A stretch of 64,000 nt of DNA from Mucilaginibacter roseus (GTDB lineage: Bacteria; Bacteroidota; Bacteroidia; Sphingobacteriales; Sphingobacteriaceae), in NCBI RefSeq assembly GCF_021215455.1, contig NZ_JAJPWV010000002.1, positions 806,001-870,000 of the forward strand. Reading direction: 5' to 3'. The position numbers and the translations under genes are program-made. The notes beneath the pieces are model-generated. The model saw nothing but the letters and a program-made list of their open reading frames with translations, did no database searches and was not told where the DNA came from. The first letter of the stretch is position 1. Every line of letters starts with the position of its first letter. This document shows, in pieces, positions 33,805 through 43,926 of this stretch.

Positions 33805-35031
33805 CTACAAATGATAGCGCAAATTAACCCCCAGCACCCTTGATGTTACACCGAACAATACATAATTGGTATATGCGGCACGTGGTATATAAGTAAAAGC
33901 CACCTCATACCGTTTGGCAATTACAGCCCCGAGCTGCAACGGGAAATTTGCCCAATAGCGCTCTAATTTATACGGAACATTTAAGTACGAAGTGGTATTG
34001 TTATCACCATAAAAACGGTTGTTTTTATAAAACGAGAAATTCAGGCCAATACCTGCCGATGCAAATATTCTTGCAGCGGCAGTACTGTAGAAACTAAAAA
34101 CCACCTGTGGAGTTATTGAAGCGTTATATTGCTCAAACTGGTAAAACTGCCTGTTTTTAGCCCCGGTATATATTGGGTCTGCGCCTGCGAAAGTAGGTTT
34201 ATTGTAATAGAATGAAACCTCAGTGCGCAGTACCAGTTTTTTGGTAACCACGTTATTAAAGATATCTACACCTGCATGTATCCTTGGCGAAAAGCTGTTT
34301 ACCGTACCGGCGGTAATAAATTGGTTATCGCCCACAAAACGGTTTTGCGATACCACACCACCCAATCCTGCAAAAAACTGGTGCCCGCCTGTAGATTTAT
34401 GAACGCGCTTGCCATCGCCGTTAATTTTTTCAAAAACTTTGAGCAAATCGTCTTTACGGTAGTTAAGCCTGTCGAAATCAGTAAGGCGTACATCGCCGCC
34501 GCTATATTTCTTTTGTAGTTCAAAAACCTGCGATATGTAAACCGGTAGTGTACGGATAGTAGAGCCATCCTCATAATAATTATAATAGATCAGTTCTACA
34601 GGCAGCTGATTGCCCTCTTTATAAAAGAAGCTGCGCTTGTTATCCTGAAATTTATCATACAAAGAAACCTTTGAGCCGCTGATCAGTTCATGCAAAAAAA
34701 CCGTATCAACGCGCGTTGTGGTATCCCGGTATGTATCCAGATCAGGGAAAACATTTTTGTTATTGCTAACGTGGCCAATATACGCCAGGTACGAATAGTC
34801 GCCGGCCGTAAAACTTTTGACGGTTAGTGGCGTATACTTGGTTTCCCCTTTATCTGCTACGCTCTTTTTAAAGCTGATAGATTGCGGGTTAGTATCCCAT
34901 TCTTTTACGTTGATATATCCTTTAACCGTGTCACCGTTATTTTGAATAACGTAGCCCTCGCGGTAATTTGACTGCGCAACACAGAGTATCGGGCATAACA
35001 GGGTTGCTAAAATTGTAATTAAGGTTTTCAT
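33805..35031 (-). CDS. Outer-membrane-type protein, tandem paralogue A
   Basis: The 408-residue protein has a signal peptide ending ILCVAQ. The N-terminal part is marked by NYREGYVIQNNGDTVKGYIN, closely matching NFKDGYIVKNTGDTIRGKID in the neighbouring gene. The C-terminal half (about 210-408) consists of alternating aromatic strands (FFAGLGGVV, FYYNKPTFAG, FSFYKNNRFY) ending in a transmembrane-beta pattern, like PorT/OmpA-type barrels. The clear relation to the upstream gene over the whole length shows a tandem duplication. Function is unknown; it may be surface-exposed or periplasmic. Confidence 0.8.
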   Translation of the reverse strand: MKTLITILATLLCPILCVAQSNYREGYVIQNNGDTVKGYINVKEWDTNPQSISFKKSVADKGETKYTPLTVKSFTAGDYSYLAYIGHVSNNKNVFPDLDTYRDTTTRVDTVFLHELISGSKVSLYDKFQDNKRSFFYKEGNQLPVELIYYNYYEDGSTIRTLPVYISQVFELQKKYSGGDVRLTDFDRLNYRKDDLLKVFEKINGDGKRVHKSTGGHQFFAGLGGVVSQNRFVGDNQFITAGTVNSFSPRIHAGVDIFNNVVTKKLVLRTEVSFYYNKPTFAGADPIYTGAKNRQFYQFEQYNASITPQVVFSFYSTAAARIFASAGIGLNFSFYKNNRFYGDNNTTSYLNVPYKLERYWANFPLQLGAVIAKRYEVAFTYIPRAAYTNYVLFGVTSRVLGVNLRYHL

Positions 35032-35047
35032 TTAAATAAGGATTAGG

Positions 35048-36313
35048 CTAATTGAATGCGTATCTTAAAGTGAGAGCAGTGGTTGACATTTTAACGCCGG
35101 TTAATTGTTCGGCATTAATACGGTGAGGTAGCGTGTAACTTACCGCTGCCTCAACTTTTTTGTTAACAATTACGCCCAACTGCAAAGGCAACATAACTAT
35201 AAACTTTGATAGCTCATAAGTTGCATAATAAGCTGAGCCGTTTAATATAGCGTCATCACTTATACCGTTCTTAGTATAATTATTATAGCTAAAAGCCACC
35301 CCGCCACCTATGTTAATTTTTAAATTGTTGGCGTTATAGAAATTATAAATTACTTGGGGCGATAAGCTTATAAAATTGCGCTTGATTTGATAGACCTGCG
35401 TTTCAGGCTGATTGGCTGCATTAAGTGCGCTACGAAAAGCTTCGCCCTGTAAAAACTCAGCGGCAAGCTCAGCCCGGAATATCACTTTCCGGGTAACCGG
35501 GTTATTAAAGAAATTCAAACCCGCAGCAACCTTAAAACCCGGCTTGGACGAAACATCATCAAACGCTATTGATGAAGATACAGTACGGAATGTAGTACGC
35601 GCCAGCACCACTCCGGCCCCTACATAAAATTGAGCTGCCGGTTGCCCGTGTGCTCCTTTAATTTCTTTCTGGCCGTTTATTTTGCGCACCAGGCGCAACA
35701 GGTCGCGCTCGTTAAAGGCTGTTTTTTCAAAGTCCTGCAAACTGTAATTTCCCCAATCCGGATGTACCCTTGTAAGGTTAAGCAGCTGTTGGACGTAAAA
35801 TTTTTCTTCACGTAATATAGCACTGCCCTGCGATACCATTTCTTGATTTCTATCGAGGTAATAGTACCGGTAATAATTAAGTTCAACCGGTTGCTTCCCG
35901 TTTTCTTTGTAGAAAAAGCGCGGTTTTACATTGTCTGTAAGTGCATATAATGATAACCTGTCGCCGCTTTCAAGCTCTTTTAAAAAAACAGTGGCCGGCA
36001 GGGTGGTTGTATCTCTTTCCTTGTCAACATTTGGAAACTGATTGTGATTATTACTCACTCGGCCCGAATAACTGACATAAGTAAAATCGGGCTGCACATA
36101 AAAACTGCTTACGTTGGCAGGTTTGTAGCGTTGCGATGTATCGTCAGCAGCTTTGAAGTCAATATATTCCGGGTTGATATTCCATTCCCTAAGATCAATT
36201 TTTCCGCGGATGGTATCGCCAGTATTCTTGACGATATATCCATCTTTAAAATTTGACTGCGCAAGCAAACTAAAGGGCATTAACATGCCGAGTAATAAGG
36301 TGTAAATTTTCAT
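35048..36313 (-). CDS. Outer-membrane-type protein, tandem paralogue B
   Basis: The 421-residue protein has a signal peptide ending FSLLAQ, then NFKDGYIVKNTGDTIRGKID. Conserved segments shared with paralogue A include SYSGRVSNN / AYIGHVSNN and GDRLSLYALTDNVKPRFFYKE / GSKVSLYDKFQDNKRSFFYK, and a C-terminal barrel-like half. It is 16 bases upstream of paralogue A and probably the first gene of the pair. Divergence is considerable, so the duplication is old. Role unknown. Confidence 0.8.
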   Translation of the reverse strand: MKIYTLLLGMLMPFSLLAQSNFKDGYIVKNTGDTIRGKIDLREWNINPEYIDFKAADDTSQRYKPANVSSFYVQPDFTYVSYSGRVSNNHNQFPNVDKERDTTTLPATVFLKELESGDRLSLYALTDNVKPRFFYKENGKQPVELNYYRYYYLDRNQEMVSQGSAILREEKFYVQQLLNLTRVHPDWGNYSLQDFEKTAFNERDLLRLVRKINGQKEIKGAHGQPAAQFYVGAGVVLARTTFRTVSSSIAFDDVSSKPGFKVAAGLNFFNNPVTRKVIFRAELAAEFLQGEAFRSALNAANQPETQVYQIKRNFISLSPQVIYNFYNANNLKINIGGGVAFSYNNYTKNGISDDAILNGSAYYATYELSKFIVMLPLQLGVIVNKKVEAAVSYTLPHRINAEQLTGVKMSTTALTLRYAFN

Positions 36314-36358
36314 TAAATTGTGTAAGGTTCAGATCAAATAGTTGTAATAATAATTCAG

Positions 36359-37315
36359 TTAAAATATCGCCTCGGCAATGCGCTTTGTAGGACCAGGGTT
36401 ACCCATGGTGTAAAAGTGAAGTACCGGCGCGCCGAAGTTAACCAATTCCTTGCATTGATTTATCATCCATTCAATACCCACATCTTTTACTTGCTTTTCG
36501 TCCTTACAGCCTTGTATGGCATCCACCAAATCCTCAGGCATATCAATAAAGAACGTTTTTGAAAGACTTACCAATTGCTTTGACGCGGTGATTGGTTTCA
36601 AGCCGGGAATGATCGGTACATTGATACCATGCTCACGGCATTTATTCACAAATTCAAAATATTTCTGGTTATCAAAAAACATTTGCGTCACAATGAACTC
36701 CGCACCCATATCAACCTTTTGCTTGAGGTATTGAAAATCAGATTTCAGGTTGGGTGCCTCAAAATGCTTTTCGGGATAACCCGCCACACCGATGCAAAAA
36801 TCGGTACGCATCATGTCGCCATAATCTTCGTGCAGGTATTTGCCGTTGTTCATGTCAACCACCTGCTGTAACAGTTCAGTGGCGTAACAATGCCCATTGG
36901 GTGTAGGTATAAAGGTGGCATCTCCACGGCGAGCATCGCCACGTAGAACCAGCACGTTATCAATACCCAAAAATTGCAGATCAACCAGCGCGTTCTCGGT
37001 TTCATCCTTAGTAAAGCCACCGCAAAGCATGTGTGGCACGGTATCAACCTTATATTTATTCATGATAGCCGCGCAAATGGCTATGGTACCCGGGCGTTTA
37101 CGGTAACTCAGCTTTTCGAGCAGGCCGTTGTTGTGTTGTTTATAAATATAATCTTCGCGGAGCGAGGTTACATCAATAAAAGGGGGATTAAACTCCATCA
37201 ATGGGTCGATGGCGTTATATATGCCTTGTATGCTTTGCCCTTTTAAAGGCGGTATCAACTCAAATGAAAAAAGTGTTTTGCCGTTGGCGTTTTTGATATG
37301 TTCGGTGATTTTCAT
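36359..37315 (-). CDS. metF: 5,10-methylenetetrahydrofolate reductase
   Basis: The 318-residue flavoenzyme makes 5-methyltetrahydrofolate, the methyl donor for MetH. The catalytic glutamate lies in FSFELIPP at about 16-23, and RGDARRGD and DFCIGVAGYPEKH match the FAD- and folate-binding blocks; the length equals the usual bacterial single-domain form. It is 96 bases downstream of metH on the same strand, across a GC-rich repeat pair, and so probably also under the SAM riboswitch. Confidence 0.96.
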   Translation of the reverse strand: MKITEHIKNANGKTLFSFELIPPLKGQSIQGIYNAIDPLMEFNPPFIDVTSLREDYIYKQHNNGLLEKLSYRKRPGTIAICAAIMNKYKVDTVPHMLCGGFTKDETENALVDLQFLGIDNVLVLRGDARRGDATFIPTPNGHCYATELLQQVVDMNNGKYLHEDYGDMMRTDFCIGVAGYPEKHFEAPNLKSDFQYLKQKVDMGAEFIVTQMFFDNQKYFEFVNKCREHGINVPIIPGLKPITASKQLVSLSKTFFIDMPEDLVDAIQGCKDEKQVKDVGIEWMINQCKELVNFGAPVLHFYTMGNPGPTKRIAEAIF

Positions 37316-37317
37316 GG

Positions 37318-37411
37318 AGCCCCTAACCCCTAAAGGGGGATTTTTTGGATATAGATTCTGTTAGTTGTTAAATATAATATAAAGCTCCCCCTTCAGGGGG
37401 CCCGGGGGGGA
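37318..37411. repeat. Inverted pair of GC-rich REP-like elements
   Basis: AGCCCCTAACCCCTAAAGGG followed by GGATTTTTT (37318-37346) and, in the opposite direction, GCTCCCCCTTCAGGGGGCCC and a run of G (37383-37410) are related copies of one element, CCCCTAA-CCCCTAAAGGGGG. They flank an AT-rich centre. Located between metH and metF, they could form hairpins that make the metF part of the transcript less or more stable. Confidence 0.6.
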
Positions 37412-40400
37412 TCAATAGTTCAAATTCGGCCCCAGCCATTTTTCGGCATCTTCAATGGTCATGCCTTTGCGGTAAGCGTAGTCGGTTACCTGATCCTTGC
37501 TTATTTTGCCCAAACCAAAGTACCTTGCCTGCGGATGCGCAAAATAGAAGCCGCTTACCGACGCGGCAGGCATCATGGCCAGGCTCTCGGTAAGGTGCAT
37601 GTGGGCATTGTCTTCGGCCTTTAACAGTTCAAACAAAGTAGTTTTCTCGGTATGATCAGGGCAGGCCGGGTAACCCGGTGCCGGGCGAATGCCTTGGTAT
37701 GCCTCCTTGATCAAAGCGCTGTTATCCAGATCCTCATCCTTAGCATAGCCCCAGTAATCTTTACGTACCAGTTCGTGCATTTTTTCGGCAAAGGCCTCGG
37801 CCAAACGGTCGGCCAGGGCTTTAGCCATAATGCTGTTATAATCGTCATGGTCATTTTCAAACTCGGCAACCAACTCATCGCAGCCTAAACCCGCGGTTAC
37901 CGCGAAGCCACCCCAATAGTCGGGCACACCGCTTTCCTTTGGCGCGATGAAATCGGCGAGGGCATAATACGGTTCGTCCTTAGCCTTTTCCGCCTGCTGG
38001 CGTAGTGTGTGTATTTTAGTGATGACGTGCTGGCGGGTTTCATCGGTATATAGTTCAATATCATCGCCCACGCTGTTGGCCGGCCAAAAACCGATTACCC
38101 CGTTTGCATGCAGCAGCTTTTCGTCAACAATGCGCTTAAGCAATACCTGTGCATCGTCAAATAGTTTTTTGGCTTCCTGCCCTACGTATTGGTCGTTAAA
38201 TATCTTTGGATAGCTGCCGCGCAACTCCCAGGTATGGAAAAACGGTGTCCAGTCTATATAAGGCAGCAACTGCTCCAGCGGGAATGATTCAATAACCTTT
38301 ACACCTGTGAATGATGGTTTGTTAGGTATGGCGCCGTTCAGGTTAATGTTACACTTCATGCGGCGGGCATCCTCAATGCTTACAAAGCGTTTATCGCTGC
38401 GCTTGTTCAGGTGCGCCTCACGGGCTTTAGCGTATTCCTCTTTGATACCGTTAACATAATTATCGCGCAAGGCGGGATTCATCAGGTTACTACACACTGT
38501 TACGCTACGCGATGCATCCAGCACGTGTATGGCGGGACCCGAATAATTGGGCGCCACCTTTACTGCGGCATGTATGCGCGATGTGGTTGCCCCGCCAAGC
38601 AGCAGCGGCATGGTAAAACCTTCACGTTCCATCTCCTTGGCAAAATGCACCATTTCATCCAGCGACGGCGTGATCAGGCCACTGAGGCCGATAATATCTA
38701 CCTGTTGCTTTTTAGCTTCTTCAATTATTTTTTGGGCGGGCACCATAACACCAAGATCAACCACCTCGAAGTTGTTACAGGCCAAAACTACGCCTACTAT
38801 ATTTTTGCCAATATCGTGCACGTCGCCTTTTACGGTCGCCATCAGCACTTTACCGGCGCTACTGCGTTCGTTGCCCGTAGCATTCTTCGCTTTTTCGGCC
38901 TCGATGAACGGCAGCAAGTACGCCACCGCCTTTTTCATTACACGTGCCGATTTTACTACCTGCGGCAAAAACATTTTGCCCGAGCCGAACAAGTCACCAA
39001 CGATGTTCATACCATCCATTAGCGGCCCTTCAATTACCTCCAGCGGACGAGCGTATTGCTGGCGCGCTTCCTCAACATCGGCATCCAGGTATTCAACAAT
39101 ACCTTTTACTAACGCGTGCGAAAGGCGCTTTTCAACCGATTCCTTACGCCACTCTTCATCCTTAACAATCTCCTTGCCTTTGCTTTTTACCGTATCGGCA
39201 AATTCAACCAGGCGCTCGGTAGCATCAGGGCGGCGGTTAAGCAGCACGTCTTCAACTAATACCAGCAGGTCTTTTGGTATTTCCTCATAAACCTCCAGCA
39301 TACCGGCGTTAACGATGCCCATATCCATACCGGCCTTTATGGCATGGTATAAAAACGCGGAGTGCATAGCCTCGCGTACTACGTTATTACCACGGAACGA
39401 GAACGATATATTACTTACCCCACCGCTCACCTTGGCGTGCGGCAGGTTTTGTTTTATCCAGCGGGTAGCTTCAATAAAATCAACCGCGTAGTTGTTATGC
39501 TCCTCTAAACCGGTAGCTACGGTAAGGATGTTCGGATCGAAGATGATATCCTGCGGAGGGAAACCAACCTCGTTAACCAGTATATTGTATGAACGCTGGC
39601 ATATCTCGATACGGCGCTCCAATGAATCGGCCTGACCGGTTTCATCAAACGCCATCACTACTACGGCCGCGCCATAGCTTAAAATTTTACGGGCATATTC
39701 TTTAAACTTTTCCTCTCCTTCTTTCAATGAGATGGAGTTTACAATGCCTTTGCCCTGCAAGCATTTTAAACCCGCCTCAATCACCGTCCACTTAGACGAA
39801 TCGATCATGATAGGCAGCTTGGCAATATCGGGTTCAGAGGCTACAAGGTTCAGGAATTTCACCATCACCGCTTCCGAGTCGATCATGCCCTCGTCCATGT
39901 TAATGTCGATCACTTGGGCCCCGCCTTCTACCTGCTGACGGGCAACGGTCAGTGCAGCTTCGTAATCCTCGGCTAAAATCAACTTGGAAAATTTTGGCGA
40001 ACCGGTAATGTTGGTACGCTCACCTACGTTCACAAAATTGGTTTCGGGTGTCAGTGTAACCGCCTCCAAACCGCTCAGGCGCAGGTGAGGCTCAATTTGC
40101 GGTAATTGGCGCGGTGCAAATCTTGCAGCACGCTCCGCAATGCAGCCGATGTGATCGGGCGTGGTGCCGCAGCAACCGCCAACTATGTTTACCAGTCCGG
40201 CTTTTATAAAATCGTCAACCTGATGCGCGGTTTCGTGCGGGGTTTCGTCATACGCGCCAAACTCATTGGGCAAACCCGCGTTAGGGTATGCCGAAATAAA
40301 TACATCAGCCTTGTTAGATAATTCTTCGAGGTATGGGCGCATTTCTTTAGCACCCAAAGCACAATTCAGCCCTACCGACAGCAAATTGGCATGACGGATA

Positions 40401-41086
40401 GAATTCCAGAACGCCTCAACCGTTTGCCCCGAAAGTGTACGGCCGGATGCATCTGTTATGGTACCCGATATCATGATAGGCAGATGCTTCCCGCTTTCGT
40501 CCGCATAACGCTGGATGGCAAACAGGGCCGCCTTGGCGTTCAGGGTATCAAATATGGTTTCAACCAGCAACAGATCCGAGCCACCGTCAACCAAACCACG
40601 TACCTGCTCATAGTAAGCCTCAGCCAAGTCGTCAAAGCTTACGGCACGGTAACCCGGATCGTTCACATCAGGCGATATGGAAGCCGTACGGTTTGTTGGC
40701 CCAACAGCACCTGCTACAAAGCGGGGCTTCTCAGGTGTTTTTTTAGTATACTCGTCAGCAACCTCGCGGGCAATTCGGGCGCCTTCATAGCTCATTTCGT
40801 AACCCAGCTCCTCCATGTGGTAGTCAGCCAAGGATATGCGCTGCGTGCTGAAGGTGTTGGTTTCAATAATATCAGCACCCGCATCCAGATACTCGGCATG
40901 TATAGCCTTAATAATATCGGGGCGCGTAAGGTTAAGCAGGTCATTATTACCTTTTAAGTCCGACGGATGCGCGGCAAAACGCTCACCGCGAAAATCGGCC
41001 TCGGTAAGCTGGTACCGCTGTATCATGGTACCCATTGCCCCGTCAATAACCAGTATGCGTTTTTTAAGTTCTTCTCTAATATCCAT
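37412..41086 (-). CDS. metH: Cobalamin-dependent methionine synthase
   Basis: From the ATG at 41086 the protein has 1224 residues, full length for MetH. An upstream ATG at 41158 would add a hydrophobic leader that a cytoplasmic enzyme should not have. Domain order: homocysteine domain (about 1-330; zinc ligands in VGLNCALG and [11 protein letters not shown]), pterin domain (about 350-620, starting [16 protein letters not shown]), B12 domain with [11 protein letters not shown] at about 740, and the SAM-binding activation domain (about 890-1224, with [16 protein letters not shown]). A SAM riboswitch sits upstream, as expected for feedback control. Confidence 0.97.
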   Translation of the reverse strand: MDIREELKKRILVIDGAMGTMIQRYQLTEADFRGERFAAHPSDLKGNNDLLNLTRPDIIKAIHAEYLDAGADIIETNTFSTQRISLADYHMEELGYEMSYEGARIAREVADEYTKKTPEKPRFVAGAVGPTNRTASISPDVNDPGYRAVSFDDLAEAYYEQVRGLVDGGSDLLLVETIFDTLNAKAALFAIQRYADESGKHLPIMISGTITDASGRTLSGQTVEAFWNSIRHANLLSVGLNCALGAKEMRPYLEELSNKADVFISAYPNAGLPNEFGAYDETPHETAHQVDDFIKAGLVNIVGGCCGTTPDHIGCIAERAARFAPRQLPQIEPHLRLSGLEAVTLTPETNFVNVGERTNITGSPKFSKLILAEDYEAALTVARQQVEGGAQVIDINMDEGMIDSEAVMVKFLNLVASEPDIAKLPIMIDSSKWTVIEAGLKCLQGKGIVNSISLKEGEEKFKEYARKILSYGAAVVVMAFDETGQADSLERRIEICQRSYNILVNEVGFPPQDIIFDPNILTVATGLEEHNNYAVDFIEATRWIKQNLPHAKVSGGVSNISFSFRGNNVVREAMHSAFLYHAIKAGMDMGIVNAGMLEVYEEIPKDLLVLVEDVLLNRRPDATERLVEFADTVKSKGKEIVKDEEWRKESVEKRLSHALVKGIVEYLDADVEEARQQYARPLEVIEGPLMDGMNIVGDLFGSGKMFLPQVVKSARVMKKAVAYLLPFIEAEKAKNATGNERSSAGKVLMATVKGDVHDIGKNIVGVVLACNNFEVVDLGVMVPAQKIIEEAKKQQVDIIGLSGLITPSLDEMVHFAKEMEREGFTMPLLLGGATTSRIHAAVKVAPNYSGPAIHVLDASRSVTVCSNLMNPALRDNYVNGIKEEYAKAREAHLNKRSDKRFVSIEDARRMKCNINLNGAIPNKPSFTGVKVIESFPLEQLLPYIDWTPFFHTWELRGSYPKIFNDQYVGQEAKKLFDDAQVLLKRIVDEKLLHANGVIGFWPANSVGDDIELYTDETRQHVITKIHTLRQQAEKAKDEPYYALADFIAPKESGVPDYWGGFAVTAGLGCDELVAEFENDHDDYNSIMAKALADRLAEAFAEKMHELVRKDYWGYAKDEDLDNSALIKEAYQGIRPAPGYPACPDHTEKTTLFELLKAEDNAHMHLTESLAMMPAASVSGFYFAHPQARYFGLGKISKDQVTDYAYRKGMTIEDAEKWLGPNLNY

Positions 41087-41234
41087 TGCTAAGTTTACAG
41101 TTTGCGGTGGACAGTTAACCACCAGCAATAAGCATACAAGTAAAGTTTTGATACACATAACTGCGTATTGCCAACTGCTAACTGCATACTATACTAAAGC
41201 TTATCTCGAAAAGTCGGGTGTACTATATGACTTT

Positions 41235-41345
41235 CGCTTATCTTTCCTAACCACTTAGTTTGCGGTTAAGTAGAATGTAGCACCTTGTAAGTACAGGTTG
41301 CTAAGACATCGCAGGGTCTAATCCCTCCGTCTTTCTCCATAAGCG
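41235..41345 (-). promoter_or_regulatory. SAM-I riboswitch before metH
   Basis: Read on the minus strand, P1 is CGCTTAT (41345-41339) pairing perfectly with ATAAGCG (41241-41235). In order come GACGGAGGGA, the kink-turn region CTTAGCAACC, AAGGTGCTA closing P3, a P4 stem TTAACC / GGTTAG and GATAAG, all hallmarks of the SAM-I aptamer. It lies about 150 bases before the metH start. High SAM should shut down metH-metF. A second GATAAGC at 41199-41205 could compete for P1. Confidence 0.93.
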
Positions 41346-41348
41346 ATG

Positions 41349-41379
41349 CAAAATTGCACAATAAGTTTATAATGTGCAA
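41349..41379 (-). promoter_or_regulatory. Candidate promoter of the metH leader
   Basis: On the minus strand, TTG at 41379-41377 and CAATTTTG at 41356-41349 are 20 bases apart, close to the Bacteroidota -33/-7 spacing; the -7 box has one mismatch (C for T). It ends 3 bases before the riboswitch P1, so transcription would start at or next to the aptamer. Confidence 0.5.
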
Positions 41380-41385
41380 CTGTTT

Positions 41386-42990
41386 TTAGCGGATGGCCGT
41401 GAAAGCCTTGTTGAAAGTATTATCATCCTTGTTCACCGCCTGAAAATAAGCGCTGTCTCCCCATTTAAAACGTGCGGCATAGGCCTTTAGCAGCGTCTTT
41501 ATGGCCGGGGCGCTGGCCTTAAGCTCTTCTTTTGGGAAACGCCTGGTTATGCCTGATGCATACTGCATAAAATCATTCAATTCAGCATCGGTCGGCAAAT
41601 AGGTATTTACAAATTTATCAGCTAAAGGGTAAGCGCGCAACAGAGGTTGCATCCTATCGAGGACGTAAGAGGTAAATAGCTGCGCATCCGTAAGGGCAAT
41701 TATTACCGGTGTAGATTGAGCTGTATCGGCCGGTACAAAAATATCTGGCATTATACCGCCACCACTAAACACGGGCTTGCCGCTGCTGGTACGGTATGGC
41801 GATTTTTTATTGATGGCGCTATCGTTAAAGCTCATTTCTGCCGAAAAAAGCTCCCCCTTACGCATACGTTCAGCCAACTCGTTACGGTAACTCGCTACGC
41901 CACGACTATATGATTTCTGTATCGACCTGCCTGACGGGGTATAGTACCTGGCTACCGTTAAATTTACCGCCGAACCATCATCAAACGGGAATTGTTGCTG
42001 CACCAGGCCTTTGCCGAATGAACGACGGCCTACAATTACCGCACGATCCAGATCCTGCAGGGCACCGGATAATATCTCGCTGGCCGAAGCCGAATATTCA
42101 TCGATCAACACAGCCATGCTTCCTTCCTGAAAACTACCGGAATCGGTAGCGAAGTAGTCGGTACGTGGCTCATGCACACCTTTTGTATATACTATGAGGT
42201 CATCCTTTGGCAAAAACTCATCGGCCATTTCGGTTGCCGCGGTAAGGTAACCGCCACCATTGCCACGCAGGTCAAGCACCAGTTTTTTCATGCCCTGCAC
42301 TTTAAGCCTGGCAATCGCTTTTTTAAAGTCGGCGTTGGTAGTAGCTGCAAACTTACTGATCTTGATGTAACCTACATCGTTCCCTTCAATATAAGCCGCA
42401 TCCAGGCTGCTTAAAGGCACGCGGCCGGGTTTTATGGTGAAGCTTTTTTCTGCGGATGTATTATCAGGCAGCAGGGCACTTATAATTACAGTTTGCGCCT
42501 GTTTGCCTTTCTTCAGCAAAATGGCGGATGCAGCGCTGTCGGTTATACCTGTTCCGGCAAATTTTTTACCGTTAACGGCTATTACCCGTGTACCGCCGGT
42601 AATTCCGGCTTTAGCCGCCGGGCCGCCCGTATATACTTGTGTAATAACAAGGGTATCGCGCAGCAAAGTGTATTCAATACCCAACCCGTTAAAACCACCT
42701 TCCAAACGTTCGTTAACGGCGCTGGCTTGCTTAGGCGGCAGGTACAGCGAATGAGGGTCAAGCTTTTGCAGCAGCTCATTAACCGTAGCCCCCTCAATAC
42801 TATCTACATTTACCGAGTCGACATAATTATACTGCACCAGCTCCAATACTTTCGACATTTTATCGTTATGTTGTAACGACAACCCGAAAGGCTCAGAACC
42901 GGCACCGCCCCTGCCCAGGTAAATACCCAAAACCACCCCTAATATGAGTAAAAAGGCAGAACGGAATATTATGGAAGCGGTTTGTTTCAT
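41386..42990 (-). CDS. C-terminal processing peptidase (S41 family) with PDZ domain
   Basis: The 534-residue protein has a signal anchor at about 7-25. A PDZ domain lies at about 95-180 (FNGLGIEYTL, then VYTGGPAAKAGITGG). The S41 fold follows, with catalytic S302 in EYSASASEI and K327 in SFGKGLVQQ, the 25-residue spacing of the Ser/Lys dyad, and LDLRGNGGG upstream. It cleaves near C-termini of periplasmic proteins. A -7 box, TATCTTTG on the minus strand, lies at 43007-43014, 16 bases before the ATG. The gene ends 7 bases from the metH promoter's -33. Confidence 0.93.
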   Translation of the reverse strand: MKQTASIIFRSAFLLILGVVLGIYLGRGGAGSEPFGLSLQHNDKMSKVLELVQYNYVDSVNVDSIEGATVNELLQKLDPHSLYLPPKQASAVNERLEGGFNGLGIEYTLLRDTLVITQVYTGGPAAKAGITGGTRVIAVNGKKFAGTGITDSAASAILLKKGKQAQTVIISALLPDNTSAEKSFTIKPGRVPLSSLDAAYIEGNDVGYIKISKFAATTNADFKKAIARLKVQGMKKLVLDLRGNGGGYLTAATEMADEFLPKDDLIVYTKGVHEPRTDYFATDSGSFQEGSMAVLIDEYSASASEILSGALQDLDRAVIVGRRSFGKGLVQQQFPFDDGSAVNLTVARYYTPSGRSIQKSYSRGVASYRNELAERMRKGELFSAEMSFNDSAINKKSPYRTSSGKPVFSGGGIMPDIFVPADTAQSTPVIIALTDAQLFTSYVLDRMQPLLRAYPLADKFVNTYLPTDAELNDFMQYASGITRRFPKEELKASAPAIKTLLKAYAARFKWGDSAYFQAVNKDDNTFNKAFTAIR

Positions 42991-43006
42991 TAGTATTATA
43001 TTAACA

Positions 43007-43014
43007 CAAAGATA
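43007..43014 (-). promoter_or_regulatory. Candidate -7 element of the S41 peptidase gene
   Basis: TATCTTTG on the minus strand matches TAnnTTTG exactly and ends 16 bases before the ATG at 42990. Confidence 0.5.
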
Positions 43015-43098
43015 ATTAAATTAAGTTCTGCGTATAATTTGCGTATTACTGTATTTGATGAATTTTACCGAATTTTGTTAATCTAAAATCTGCAATAA

Positions 43099-43911
43099 AT
43101 GGAAGCTACTACCGAGCAAAGCTCATACTATAATGATCTGGAAAAGATGAGTGTGGGCGAACTGCTGCAAAATATAAACCGCGAAGACCAAACCGTACCC
43201 TTAGCCGTTGAAAAGTCCTTACCACAAATTGAGGCGCTGGTTACCGCCGTTGCGGAACGTATGCGCAACGGGGGCCGCTTATTTTACATAGGCGCTGGTA
43301 CCAGCGGCCGGCTGGGCGTGGTTGACGCATCTGAGTGCCCGCCTACCTACGGCGTACCTTTTGATATGGTGATCGGTATTATTGCCGGGGGCGACGGCGC
43401 CATCCGTAAAGCCGTTGAGTTTGCCGAGGATGATGCCGAACAGGCCTGGCAGGATATGCTGGCCTATAATATTACAGAAAGGGATGTGGTGGTAGGCATA
43501 GCTGCATCGGGCAAAACACCTTACGTTATAGGTGGCCTAAAAACGGCTAATGCTAATGGTTGCCTTACCGGTTGTGTGGTTTGTAACAGCGGCAGCCCGG
43601 TAGCTGCCGAAGCGCAATACCCGGTAGAGGTGGTTACCGGGCCTGAGTTTGTTACAGGCTCGACCCGGATGAAAGCGGGCACCGCCCAAAAGCTGGTTTT
43701 AAACATGCTTACCACCAGCGTTATGATACAATTAGGCCACGTTAAGGGTAATAAGATGGTGGATATGCAGTTATCAAACAATAAGCTGATTGACCGCGGT
43801 ACCCGCATGGTGATGGCTGAAACCGGGCTTGATGAGGCTACCGCAGCCGATCTGTTAAAGCAGCAGGGCAGCGTACGCAAGGCAGTTGAGGCAGCCGGCA
43901 TAAAACAATAA
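43099..43911 (+). CDS. murQ: N-acetylmuramic acid 6-phosphate etherase
   Basis: The 270-residue enzyme splits the lactyl ether of MurNAc-6-phosphate, giving GlcNAc-6-phosphate in cell-wall recycling. The SIS fold is shown by GRLFYIGAGTSGRLGVVDAS and by GIAASGKTPYVIGGL; the catalytic glutamate lies in ASECPPTYG. It is shorter than the about 300-residue E. coli enzyme, mainly at the C-terminus. No PTS MurP or MurK is next to it, so how the substrate is taken up is unknown. The following gene is 15 bases away on the same strand. Confidence 0.95.
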   Translation: MEATTEQSSYYNDLEKMSVGELLQNINREDQTVPLAVEKSLPQIEALVTAVAERMRNGGRLFYIGAGTSGRLGVVDASECPPTYGVPFDMVIGIIAGGDGAIRKAVEFAEDDAEQAWQDMLAYNITERDVVVGIAASGKTPYVIGGLKTANANGCLTGCVVCNSGSPVAAEAQYPVEVVTGPEFVTGSTRMKAGTAQKLVLNMLTTSVMIQLGHVKGNKMVDMQLSNNKLIDRGTRMVMAETGLDEATAADLLKQQGSVRKAVEAAGIKQ

Positions 43912-43926
43912 AAACAAAACAGGCAA

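Noticed and set aside
33805..36313. Tandem paralogues as a transposon or toxin pair
   Set aside because: Both have signal peptides and barrel-like halves with no transposase, terminal repeats or toxin motifs.
38411..39290. Long open frames antisense to metH
   Set aside because: They are shadows of the metH codons: no start context, no protein motifs, and metH is full length with intact domains on the other strand.
41087..41158. Upstream ATG of metH giving a hydrophobic N-terminal leader
   Set aside because: MetH is cytoplasmic, and the internal ATG at 41086 gives [20 protein letters not shown], the usual start. The added part falls in the riboswitch-ATG leader.
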